NCBI RefSeq assembly: GCF_040678635.1
Contig: NZ_JBFATZ010000009.1
Location: 1 to 64,000, forward strand
Reading direction: 5' to 3'
Source of the DNA: Thermopolyspora sp040678635
Lineage (GTDB): Bacteria; Actinomycetota; Actinomycetes; Streptosporangiales; Streptosporangiaceae
Length of the DNA stretch: 64,000 nucleotides
Under the pieces are notes generated by a model. It was not told the DNA's origin, made no database searches, and saw only the letters and a program-made list of their open reading frames with translations. Below, piece by piece: positions 43,230-51,069 of this stretch; positions within the stretch are counted from its first letter, which is position 1; every line of letters begins with the position of its first letter. Both the position numbers and the translations under genes were made by a program.

Positions 43230-44237
43230 ATGACGATTGTCGACATCCACGGACACGTCTCCGCGCCGGACAAACTGTACGCCTGGAAGGCGAATCTGCT
43301 GTCGCATCGCGGCGCGCACGGACTCAGGCCCCCCGCCCTGTCGGACGACGCGATCCGCGAGGCGTACCTCGCGCCGAACGACAGCTTCGGCAATATCTCG
43401 CACCTCGCGCATATCGACGGAGCCGGCGTCGATATCCAACTCCTCTCGCCGCGCCCCTATCAGGCGATGCATTCAGAGCGGCCGGCCGCGATCGTCCGCG
43501 CGTTCACGGAAGAGGTCAACAACGTCATCCACCGCTCCTGCGAGCTCTTCCCCGGCCGGTTCCGAGGCATCGCCGGTTTGCCGCAGAGCCCCGACCTCAA
43601 GGTCGAGGAATGGGTCGGCGAGTTGCGCCGAGCCGTCACCGAGCTCGGCTTCGTCGGCGCCAACCTCAACCCCGACCCGTACGAGGGTCTCCAGGTACCG
43701 CCGGCGCTCGGCGAGCGCTACTGGTATCCGCTGTACGAGGCACTCGTCGAACTGAACGTCCCGGCGATCATCCACTCGGCCGGTTGCCGTCCGCCGACGC
43801 GCGAACCGTACTCGCTGCACTTCATTCAGGAGGAGACGGTCGCGGTGTGGAGCCTGCTCTCCTCGAACGTGTTCAAGGACTTCCCCGACCTGAAGATCGT
43901 GGTGACGCACGGCGGCGGGGCCATCCCCTACCAGGTCGGCCGCTTCCTGCCGAGCGGAGTGCGCAGCGGCGCGACGCCGTACCTGGACAAGCTCCGCCTG
44001 CTCTACTTCGACACCTGCCTCTACACCCGCGACGCCATCGAACTGCTCCTCAAGACGGTCGGCGTCGACCGTGCCCTCTTCGGCACCGAGAAGCCGGGGA
44101 CCGGGTCGCAGATCGATCCCGAGACCGGACGCTGGTTCGACGACATCCATCTGCTCATCGATGACATCGACTGGCTGACGACCGAGCAGCGGGAGGCGCT
44201 GCTGCACGGCAACGCCCAGTCGCTTTTCAAGCTCTGA
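43230..44237 (+). CDS. Amidohydrolase-fold hydratase, LigJ/ACMSD-like
   Basis: 335 residues of the Amidohydro_2 family. Metal ligands appear as HxH at 7/9 (VDIHGHV), His182 (AIIHSAG), His227 (VVTHGGG), and a Glu287 (LFGTEKPG) where most members have Asp. This Glu pattern matches 4-oxalomesaconate hydratase (LigJ), which adds water to the product of protocatechuate or gallate 4,5-cleavage. The next genes (LigB-type dioxygenase, RraA-type aldolases) complete that route, supporting the call, but ACMSD-type decarboxylase activity remains possible. Confidence 0.82.
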   Translation: MTIVDIHGHVSAPDKLYAWKANLLSHRGAHGLRPPALSDDAIREAYLAPNDSFGNISHLAHIDGAGVDIQLLSPRPYQAMHSERPAAIVRAFTEEVNNVIHRSCELFPGRFRGIAGLPQSPDLKVEEWVGELRRAVTELGFVGANLNPDPYEGLQVPPALGERYWYPLYEALVELNVPAIIHSAGCRPPTREPYSLHFIQEETVAVWSLLSSNVFKDFPDLKIVVTHGGGAIPYQVGRFLPSGVRSGATPYLDKLRLLYFDTCLYTRDAIELLLKTVGVDRALFGTEKPGTGSQIDPETGRWFDDIHLLIDDIDWLTTEQREALLHGNAQSLFKL

Positions 44238-44271
44238 GACACATTCGAGTCCTCCACGAAAGGAAACCATC

Positions 44272-45288
44272 GTGGCGCAGGTCGTCGGAGCCTTCGGCAG
44301 CTCCCACGGGCCACAGCTCAAGGTCTCGCCACCCGAGGAATGGCACCAGCGCGGCAAGGCGGACCGCCAGAACAAGGCGCTCTGGTATCGGGGCAAGACC
44401 TACGATTTCGAGTCGCTCAAGGCGGAGCGCGAGGACTTCTCTCGCGAGATCACCGACGAGGTCTTCGCCCGGCGATGGGATGCCACGCAGTCCGCGTTGG
44501 ACGACCTCGGGCGCCACGTGGCCGAGTGCGAGTACGACGTCCTCGTCATCGTCTCCAGCGACCACAAGGAGATCTTCGGAGACGAACTGCTGCCGCCGTT
44601 CGCGATCTACTGGGGCGAGACGGTCGATCACGTGCCCTTCGACGAGGAACACCTGAGGTCCATGAGCCCGGGACTCGCGAAGGCGGCGCTCGGCGACGTG
44701 CCGGACAGGCGTATCACCCGGCCCGTCCACTCGAAGCTGGCCGCCCACCTCATCGGCTCGACGCTCGACCAGGGCTTCGACACGGCGGCATCGAAGGCGC
44801 TTCCCCCGGGACGCTACAAGAACTCGGGTCTTCCGCACGGCTGGGGCTTCATCTACCAGCGCATTCTCGGGCAGGAGTGCACCATCCCGCAGGTGCCCGT
44901 GTTCATCAACACGTTCTGGGAGCCGACCCCGCCGTCGGCCGCCCGCAGCTACGACTTCGGCGTGGCGCTGGGCAAGGCGATCCTCGACTACCCGGAGGAC
45001 ATCCGCGTCGGCCTCGTCGCCTCGGGCGGGCTCAGCCACTTCGTGATCGACGAGGAGCTCGACCGTGCCTTCCTCAAGGCGCTGGAGGAGCATGACGTCG
45101 ATTACCTGCGCTCGCTCCCGGCGAACCTGCTCACCGCCGGAACCTCGGAGCTGCGCAACTGGATTGCCGTCGCGGGCGCCGCGAACGCCGTGGGGCTGAA
45201 AGTCGAGAACACCGTCTACGAGCCGGGCTACCGCACCGAGGCCGGAACCGGCAACGCGTTCGGCTTCGTCACCTGGGTCAAGGCATGA
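44272..45288 (+). CDS. LigB-type class III extradiol dioxygenase
   Basis: 338 residues of the LigB superfamily, non-heme Fe(II) ring-cleavage dioxygenases. Likely iron ligands are His12 (GSSHGPQ), a His in VIVSSDHKEIF, and a Glu in the C-terminal region. SGGLSHFVIDEELD is the typical terminal block. It would cleave a catechol such as protocatechuate, gallate or a close analogue. Start is GTG 44272 after GAAAGGAAA. Its stop overlaps the ATG of the first RraA gene (ATGA). No LigA partner is visible. Confidence 0.85.
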   Translation: MAQVVGAFGSSHGPQLKVSPPEEWHQRGKADRQNKALWYRGKTYDFESLKAEREDFSREITDEVFARRWDATQSALDDLGRHVAECEYDVLVIVSSDHKEIFGDELLPPFAIYWGETVDHVPFDEEHLRSMSPGLAKAALGDVPDRRITRPVHSKLAAHLIGSTLDQGFDTAASKALPPGRYKNSGLPHGWGFIYQRILGQECTIPQVPVFINTFWEPTPPSAARSYDFGVALGKAILDYPEDIRVGLVASGGLSHFVIDEELDRAFLKALEEHDVDYLRSLPANLLTAGTSELRNWIAVAGAANAVGLKVENTVYEPGYRTEAGTGNAFGFVTWVKA

Positions 45289-45941
45289 CCGCGAGCATTC
45301 CCCAGAGGCTGGCGGCGCTCGACAGCTGCGCGATCTCCGACGCCCTCGACACGCTCGGCCTCCCAGGGGCCGTGACGGGCATCCACGGGATCACCCTGCC
45401 GGAGGCGACCTGTTTCGGGCGGGTGCGGACGGTCCAGGCCGGACCGCGTACGGCCGACGGGCCACAAGCGCACATCGCCGCCGCCCTCGTCGATGAGGCG
45501 GCCGAGTCCGATGTGATCGTCATCGCCAATGACGGGCGCACCGACGTGTCGTGCTGGGGCGGTCTGCTCGGCAAGGCGGCCGTGCGGCGTGGCGTCGCCG
45601 GGGTGATCGTGGACGGCGCTTTCCGAGACGTCCAGGAGAACGCCGACCTCGGCCTGCCGGTCTTCGCCAAGGCGGCCGTCGCCGTGAGCGCTCGCGGGCG
45701 CATCGTGCAGCACTCGATGGACGAGCGGGTCGCGATCGGGGGCGTCGTGGTCGAGTCCGGTGACTGGGTGATCGCGGATCGCAGCGGAATCGCGTTCATC
45801 CGCAGCATCGACGCCGAGCGCGTGGTCGCGCTCGCGGAGAAGATCGCCGGCCGCGAGGCGCGCATGCTCCTCGCGGTCACGAACGGCAGTCCGGTGGCCG
45901 AGGTCATGCACGACTCGAAGTTCCCGACAGCCGACGACTGA
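45285..45941 (+). CDS. RraA-family aldolase/decarboxylase 1
   Basis: 218 residues of the RraA/MenG-like fold, which includes 4-carboxy-4-hydroxy-2-oxoadipate/HMG aldolase. The family Gly...Arg-Asp metal/substrate motif is WGGLLGKAAVRRG then VDGAFRD. Coupled to the LigB-type dioxygenase by ATGA. In a 4,5-cleavage pathway an RraA enzyme would split the last intermediate into pyruvate and oxaloacetate. First of three in a row. Confidence 0.85.
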   Translation: MTASIPQRLAALDSCAISDALDTLGLPGAVTGIHGITLPEATCFGRVRTVQAGPRTADGPQAHIAAALVDEAAESDVIVIANDGRTDVSCWGGLLGKAAVRRGVAGVIVDGAFRDVQENADLGLPVFAKAAVAVSARGRIVQHSMDERVAIGGVVVESGDWVIADRSGIAFIRSIDAERVVALAEKIAGREARMLLAVTNGSPVAEVMHDSKFPTADD

Positions 45942-45950
45942 GGAAGGCCA

Positions 45951-46610
45951 GTGACCACGACAACGAAGCGCGAGGGCGTCTTCGCACCATCGACAGCGAC
46001 GCTGTCGGACGCCCTCGACCGCCTGGGCCGAGACGGGAGCATCCTGGGGATCGGGCCCTTGACCAACGGGCAGCGACTCTACGGACGCGCCTACACCGTG
46101 AAGTACGTCCCTGCGGGACACCCGCCGGGAACGGTGGGCGACTATCTCGACGATGTCGGACCCGGTCAGGTCGTCGTGCTCGACAATGACGGCCGTGTCG
46201 ACGCGACGGTATGGGGCGACATCCTCACGGCGCTGGCCCACGTCAAGGGGGTGTCCGGAACCGTCATCGACGGCGTGAACCGTGATGTCGCGAAGGCGCT
46301 CGAACTCGGCTACCCGGTGTACAGCCGCGGCCGGTACATGCGCACCGGGAAGGATCGGGTCGAGGTCGCCGCGGTACAGATCCCCGTGAACATCGGCGGG
46401 GTGAAGGTCAGCCCAGGTGATCTTCTTGTCGGCGATGACGACGGCGTCGTGCGTATCCCGCGCGACGTTGAGGACGAAGTCCTGCGACTCGCCGCGGAGA
46501 TCGATGCGCGAGAGGACGCGATCCTCGCGGCGGTGCTCGCCGGAGCGAGCATCGCCGAGGCGCGGGAAGCCCATGGCTATCACACTCTTCAGCGTCGAGG
46601 CGGGCACTGA
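45951..46610 (+). CDS. RraA-family aldolase/decarboxylase 2
   Basis: 219 residues, related to the preceding gene. Family motifs are GDILTALAHVKG and VIDGVNRDVAKA, with the substrate loop YVPAGHPPGTVGDYL. GTG 45951 follows GAGGAAGG. It overlaps the next gene by one base. Distinct sequence from its neighbours, so probably not recent duplication. Confidence 0.85.
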   Translation: MTTTTKREGVFAPSTATLSDALDRLGRDGSILGIGPLTNGQRLYGRAYTVKYVPAGHPPGTVGDYLDDVGPGQVVVLDNDGRVDATVWGDILTALAHVKGVSGTVIDGVNRDVAKALELGYPVYSRGRYMRTGKDRVEVAAVQIPVNIGGVKVSPGDLLVGDDDGVVRIPRDVEDEVLRLAAEIDAREDAILAAVLAGASIAEAREAHGYHTLQRRGGH

Positions 46611-47254
46611 TGGCGGACGAGGTCGACATCGTCCGGCTTCTCGAATGGGGGTCTGCGACTCTCCACGAGTCGTGCCCTGTTCCCAACGCCCTGCCCGCCA
46701 CGATCCGGCCGGCCTGGCCCGGCGCTCGTGTCGCGGGGCGGGCCTTCCCGGTCACCGTGGCGCCGGGCGACAACCTGGCGCTCCATTGGGCGATCGTCCT
46801 CGCCGCGCCGGGTGACGTGATCGTCGCGGACGCTCACGACGCGGTGCACGGGCACTGGGGAGAGGTCATGGCGGTCGGCGCTCGGTCGCGGGGCATCGCC
46901 GGGCTCGTCATCGCCGGCGGGGTACGCGACACCCTGCGACAGGCCGAATTGGGGTTCCCGGTGTTCAGCAGTTCGGTCACTGTGCGCGGCACCGCCAAAC
47001 GCTGGTCGGGGATCCAGGGGAAGCCCGTGGTATTGGGCGGCGTCCGCGTCTCCCGCGGCGACATCATCGTCGCCGACGCCGACGGGGTCGTCTCCATCCC
47101 GGAGTCGTCGTACCAGGAAACCGTCGAGCGCGCTTCGGCGCGCACGGCGAAGGAGTCTCAGATCATGGCCGCGCTTCGCGCGGGCTCGACGACCCTCGAT
47201 GAGTATCGGCTTCGCGAGATCGACGACCGGTCGGCGACGCCCGAGTTGATGTGA
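46610..47254 (+). CDS. RraA-family aldolase/decarboxylase 3
   Basis: 214 residues. The Arg-Asp motif appears as GHWGEVMAVGARSRG then IAGGVRDTLRQ. The N-terminal part (ESCPVPNALPATIRPAWPG) differs from the other two copies, suggesting a different substrate. ATG 46610 overlaps the preceding TGA (TGATG). The three RraA genes lie between ring cleavage and a zinc alcohol dehydrogenase. Confidence 0.83.
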   Translation: MADEVDIVRLLEWGSATLHESCPVPNALPATIRPAWPGARVAGRAFPVTVAPGDNLALHWAIVLAAPGDVIVADAHDAVHGHWGEVMAVGARSRGIAGLVIAGGVRDTLRQAELGFPVFSSSVTVRGTAKRWSGIQGKPVVLGGVRVSRGDIIVADADGVVSIPESSYQETVERASARTAKESQIMAALRAGSTTLDEYRLREIDDRSATPELM

Positions 47255-47287
47255 CGGCCGTCGCGGGACGATGAAAGGAATCCGCGC

Positions 47288-48346
47288 ATGCTGGGAGTAG
47301 TCCTCAGAGCTCCGCATGAGATCGGTCTCGAACAGGTCGCAGACCCCGAGATCAAGTCGGACACCGACGCGATTCTCAGGGTGACGGCGACGGCGATCTG
47401 TACCAGCGACGTCCACTACGTCGAAGGCTTCTTGCCCATTGAGGCGCCTTTTCTCCTCGGTCATGAGTTCGTTGGGATGGTCGAGGAGGTCGGCAGCCGG
47501 GTACGCAGTATCAAGGTCGGAGACCGGGTCGCCGTCACTCCCTATGCCTGGTGCGGCGGATGCGAACTGTGTCGCAAGGGAATGGAGGCCTGGTGTCCGA
47601 ACGGCGCCTTATTCGGCAGCGGGAAGGGCTGGGGCGATCTCGCGGGTGGGCTGTCCGAGTATGTACGGGTGATCAACGCCGACACCGCGTGCGTTCCGGT
47701 GCCGGCCGGAGTTCCTGACGAGCAAGCGGCTGTCGCCGTCGACGCGTTCGCAACCGGGCTCTTCGCGATCGAGCAGTGTGATCTGCGGCCGGGCCAGACC
47801 GTCGCCATCTTCGGGGCGGGGCCGATCGGCCTCAGCGCCGTCCAGGCCGCGGCATTGCACAGCCCTGCTCGCATCTTCCTCGTGGATCTCCTCGACAGCC
47901 GGTTGGAGCTGGGAGCGAAGATGGGCGCCACCGACGTCATCAACTCCGCACGGCTCGATCCCGTCGACGTGATCAGGACCGTGACCGACGCGGGTCACCC
48001 GTTCCTGAGCGGTGTGGATGCCGCCGCCGACTGTGTCGGTCTGGAGACGACGATCGACCAGGCCGCCAAGTCCATCACGAAGGGAGGAGTTCTCTCCATC
48101 GTGGGCGTGCCCAAGCCGGGGGCATGTGGCTTCGACCTGCAGTCGGCGCAGTTCGCGAACCTTACGATCAAGATCGGCATGACGGGGCAGCGCAATCTTC
48201 CAAGGATCCTCGGCCTTCTGGAGCGAGGGCAGATCGACCTCGCTCCGCTGGTGACCCACGTGCGGGATCTGAAGGACTTCGAGGATGCGTTCGCCATGTT
48301 CGCCAACCACGCCGACGGTTGCCTGAAGGTCGTGCTCAAGCCATGA
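47288..48346 (+). CDS. Zinc-dependent alcohol dehydrogenase (complete zinc sites)
   Basis: 352 residues. Catalytic zinc ligands Cys38 (AICTSDVH) and His59/Glu60 (LLGHEFVG); structural-zinc cysteines 89, 92, 95 and 103 all present (WCGGCELCRKG...C). Cofactor motif IFGAGPIGLSA. GAAAGGAA before the ATG. It ends 194 bases before the next gene, in a region containing palindrome site E, so it is the last gene of the hpaB-led unit. Confidence 0.9.
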   Translation: MLGVVLRAPHEIGLEQVADPEIKSDTDAILRVTATAICTSDVHYVEGFLPIEAPFLLGHEFVGMVEEVGSRVRSIKVGDRVAVTPYAWCGGCELCRKGMEAWCPNGALFGSGKGWGDLAGGLSEYVRVINADTACVPVPAGVPDEQAAVAVDAFATGLFAIEQCDLRPGQTVAIFGAGPIGLSAVQAAALHSPARIFLVDLLDSRLELGAKMGATDVINSARLDPVDVIRTVTDAGHPFLSGVDAAADCVGLETTIDQAAKSITKGGVLSIVGVPKPGACGFDLQSAQFANLTIKIGMTGQRNLPRILGLLERGQIDLAPLVTHVRDLKDFEDAFAMFANHADGCLKVVLKP

Positions 48347-48424
48347 GCCGCGGCACGTACTGCCGGCGGCGGGGAAGCCTTGCCGTCGACGACGCCACCG
48401 CGAAGATCGTCTGGGGTCGGGTCG

Positions 48425-48441
48425 TCCGACAGTGTGTCGGA
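48425..48441. promoter_or_regulatory. 17-bp palindrome, site E
   Basis: TCCGACAGTGTGTCGGA, seven-base perfect arms around GTG, one change from the perfect site D pattern. It is 100 bases upstream of the aldehyde dehydrogenase start. Confidence 0.7.
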
Positions 48442-48540
48442 CAATCATGGAGGGGTTTCCGTTGATACGACGTTGGGGAGCCGGTGCCGCTCCGAGTACG
48501 TTTCAGCAGGCAGCACTGCGCTCTCAACGAGGAGGTCCCG

Positions 48541-49998
48541 ATGACGTCACTCGGTGACACCGAGGTCCGATTCGGGCCTCTGCCGACCGAGGAGTGGGGC
48601 AACGGGTCCGGTTCGATCACACGAGTCGTCGACGCCGCCACGGGGGAGAGCATCGGCAGCGTCATCCTCGCGACCGAGGCCGACGTGGAAGCCGCGGGCA
48701 GGATCGGCGCGGCCGTGCAGCCCTCGTGGGCCGCGACATCGTTCCGGAGCCGCATCGAGATCCTTCGCCGCGCGGAACGCGTACTCGAGGATGTACGCAC
48801 GGTTCTTCGGCCGCTGATGATGCGGGAGACCGGCGCCCTGCGCGGCAAGGCGGATCACGAGATCGACAAGACGCTCGACGAGTTGCGGGCCGCGGCGAAC
48901 CTGCCGGACCTGCCCTACGGCGAACTGCTTCCGCACGACGATTCCTCGGTGCTCAGCATGGCCCGACGGGTTCCCGTTGGCGTCGTCGGTGTCATCGCTC
49001 CATGGAACGCGCCGCTCATGCTCGCGATGCGCTCGATCGCCCCCGCCCTCGCCCTCGGAAACGCGGTCATCCTCAAACCCGACGTGAAGACGGCGCTCAG
49101 CGGTGGAGCCGTGATCGACTACATCTTCCGGGAAGCAGGGCTCCCGGATGGAGTGCTCCAGATCATCCCCGGCGGCCCCGATATCGGGGAGGCGCTCGTA
49201 CGGTCCCCCCACACGGACATGATCTCCTTCACCGGATCCTCAGCCGCCGGCCGCCAGGTCGGCGAGGTCGCCGGGGGACTCCTCAAGCGCGTCGTACTCG
49301 AACTCGGCGGGAACAACGCGTTCATCGTGCTCGATGATGCGGACCTGGACGACGCACTCGTCCATGCGCAGCGCGGCACCTTCTCGCATCAGGGGCAGAT
49401 CTGCATGGCCACCGGCAGGCACCTCGTACACGAATCGATCGCCGACGAGTACGTCAGGCGCCTGACCCGGTACGCGGAGTCGCTCCGCGTCGGCGACCCG
49501 ACGAGCCCGGGCGTGACCATGGGGCCACTGATCGACGTCCGCCAGGCGAATCGGGTTCAGGCGGTGATCGACGAAGCGATCGCCGACGGAGCGATGGTGA
49601 AGACAGGCGGACGCCATGATGGGCCGTTCTTCGCACCGACCGTCCTCGACAACGTCGGCGAGGCGAACGCCGCCTTCCAGGCGGAGATATTCGGACCCGT
49701 GGCCGCCATCACGCGCTTCGCCACCGATGACGAGGCGATCCGGCTAGCGGGCGCTTCGTCATACGGGCTCTCGGCTGCGATACATACCAGGGATCTCGGC
49801 CGAGCCCTGAGGATCGCCGGTCGGCTTCGTACCGGGATGATCCACATCAACGGCCAGACCATCAACGATGCGGCCCATGTCCCCATGGGCGGGATGGGAC
49901 AGTCCGGCAACGGGGGCCGCTACGGCGGCCACTGGAACCTGGACGAGTTCACCTACTGGCAGTGGGTGACGTCCCGCACGCCGCCCGGAAATCACTAG
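48541..49998 (+). CDS. Aldehyde dehydrogenase (aryl-aldehyde type)
   Basis: 485 residues. Catalytic Cys288 is in HQGQICMATGR, general base Glu255 in LELGGNN; APWNAPL and FTGSSAAG are cofactor regions. The GQICM motif is typical of vanillin/benzaldehyde-type enzymes. GAGGAGG precedes ATG 48541 by about five bases. It heads a unit with a flavin reductase fusion and an aromatic hydroxylase, downstream of palindrome E. Confidence 0.9.
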   Translation: MTSLGDTEVRFGPLPTEEWGNGSGSITRVVDAATGESIGSVILATEADVEAAGRIGAAVQPSWAATSFRSRIEILRRAERVLEDVRTVLRPLMMRETGALRGKADHEIDKTLDELRAAANLPDLPYGELLPHDDSSVLSMARRVPVGVVGVIAPWNAPLMLAMRSIAPALALGNAVILKPDVKTALSGGAVIDYIFREAGLPDGVLQIIPGGPDIGEALVRSPHTDMISFTGSSAAGRQVGEVAGGLLKRVVLELGGNNAFIVLDDADLDDALVHAQRGTFSHQGQICMATGRHLVHESIADEYVRRLTRYAESLRVGDPTSPGVTMGPLIDVRQANRVQAVIDEAIADGAMVKTGGRHDGPFFAPTVLDNVGEANAAFQAEIFGPVAAITRFATDDEAIRLAGASSYGLSAAIHTRDLGRALRIAGRLRTGMIHINGQTINDAAHVPMGGMGQSGNGGRYGGHWNLDEFTYWQWVTSRTPPGNH

Positions 49999-50053
49999 GT
50001 TCGAGCGTCCCAGGCGATCAGTCCGCCGAACAATGAGTCACCGAGGGCAGACC

Positions 50054-51037
50054 ATGTCACAGATTCAGGCGGCCGGCAATATCGATGACTTCCGGCAAGC
50101 CGCCGGCCGGTTCGCGTCCGGAGTAACGGTCGTCACGACCCGCAGCGGCCGCCTTCTCTATGGTGTGACGGCGACGTCGTTCGTTTCGCTGTCACTCAAC
50201 CCGCTGCTCGTGTCGGTGTCGATCAACGTCAAGAGCCCCATTCTTCCCCATGTCGCCAACAGCGGTGTGTTCGCGATCAACGTCTTGGCGCGCGAGCAGG
50301 AAGCCGTGTCCCGCTACTTCGCGACCCGCGGGCGCGGGCACTCGCTCGATCGGTTCGACCACCTCGACTCCCATGCCGAGGCCACGGGCGCGCCCATCAT
50401 CGACGGATCACTGAGTTGGTTCGATTGCAGCGTGTACGAAACCCTCCAGGGCGGCGATCACGTGATTCTCGTAGGGGAGGTCGCTGCGGCGGGGGGCACC
50501 AGCGGCGAGCCGCTACTGTACTGGTCGGGCGGCTACCGGGAACTCGATCGCGGCAGCGAGGCCCAGGCGACGACGTCGGACGAGCAAGGTATCGAGCGGT
50601 TCGCCGACGCGCTTTCCGTGCAGCTGCACATGCAGGGCATGAGCGTGCAGGACCTGCTGGAAGCGCAGGTTGCCGTGGAGCCCGCCGCCGCGGCGCTCGC
50701 CGCGCGCGTGCGTGACGACGAGCAGATCCGGGAGCTGCAGGCTCTCGTCGACAGTGCTTCTCAATGCCACGAAGACCCCGAGAAGTTCAACCCGATCTCG
50801 CTGGAGTTCCACTCGCGTATCGGACTCGTCAGCGGAAATGCCGCGATCGCCGCGTGCGTGCGGGCGCTCTCGCGACCACGGCACGCGGTCTACTCCGCGC
50901 GGACGACCGCCGACCGGGCACGTCGAATCACGCAGAAGCATCAGGAGATCGTGAACGCCATCAGGGACGGTGATGAGGAGCAGGCACGCCGGCTCATGCT
51001 GGAGCACCTGGGGACGATCGCGCGCGGGATCGCCTGA
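50054..51037 (+). CDS. Flavin reductase / FCD-domain fusion
   Basis: 327 residues in two parts. Residues about 8-165 are a flavin reductase domain of the HpaC type (FASGVTVVTTRSG, ATSFVSLSLNPLLVSVSI, FAINVLAREQEAVS). It supplies reduced flavin to a two-component hydroxylase such as the HpaB-type enzyme at 41743-43197. Residues about 195-325 match the FCD ligand-binding domain of FadR-type GntR regulators (LLEAQVAVEPAAAALAA, FHSRIGL, QKHQEIVNAIRDGD, MLEHL), with His253, His296 and His318 at metal-ligand positions. No winged-helix DNA-binding domain is present. The FCD part may sense a pathway compound and gate the reductase (inference). ATG 50054 preferred to 50033. Confidence 0.82.
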   Translation: MSQIQAAGNIDDFRQAAGRFASGVTVVTTRSGRLLYGVTATSFVSLSLNPLLVSVSINVKSPILPHVANSGVFAINVLAREQEAVSRYFATRGRGHSLDRFDHLDSHAEATGAPIIDGSLSWFDCSVYETLQGGDHVILVGEVAAAGGTSGEPLLYWSGGYRELDRGSEAQATTSDEQGIERFADALSVQLHMQGMSVQDLLEAQVAVEPAAAALAARVRDDEQIRELQALVDSASQCHEDPEKFNPISLEFHSRIGLVSGNAAIAACVRALSRPRHAVYSARTTADRARRITQKHQEIVNAIRDGDEEQARRLMLEHLGTIARGIA

Positions 51038-51069
51038 ACGTCAGGCCCCGAGTCAGCATTGGAAGGACC

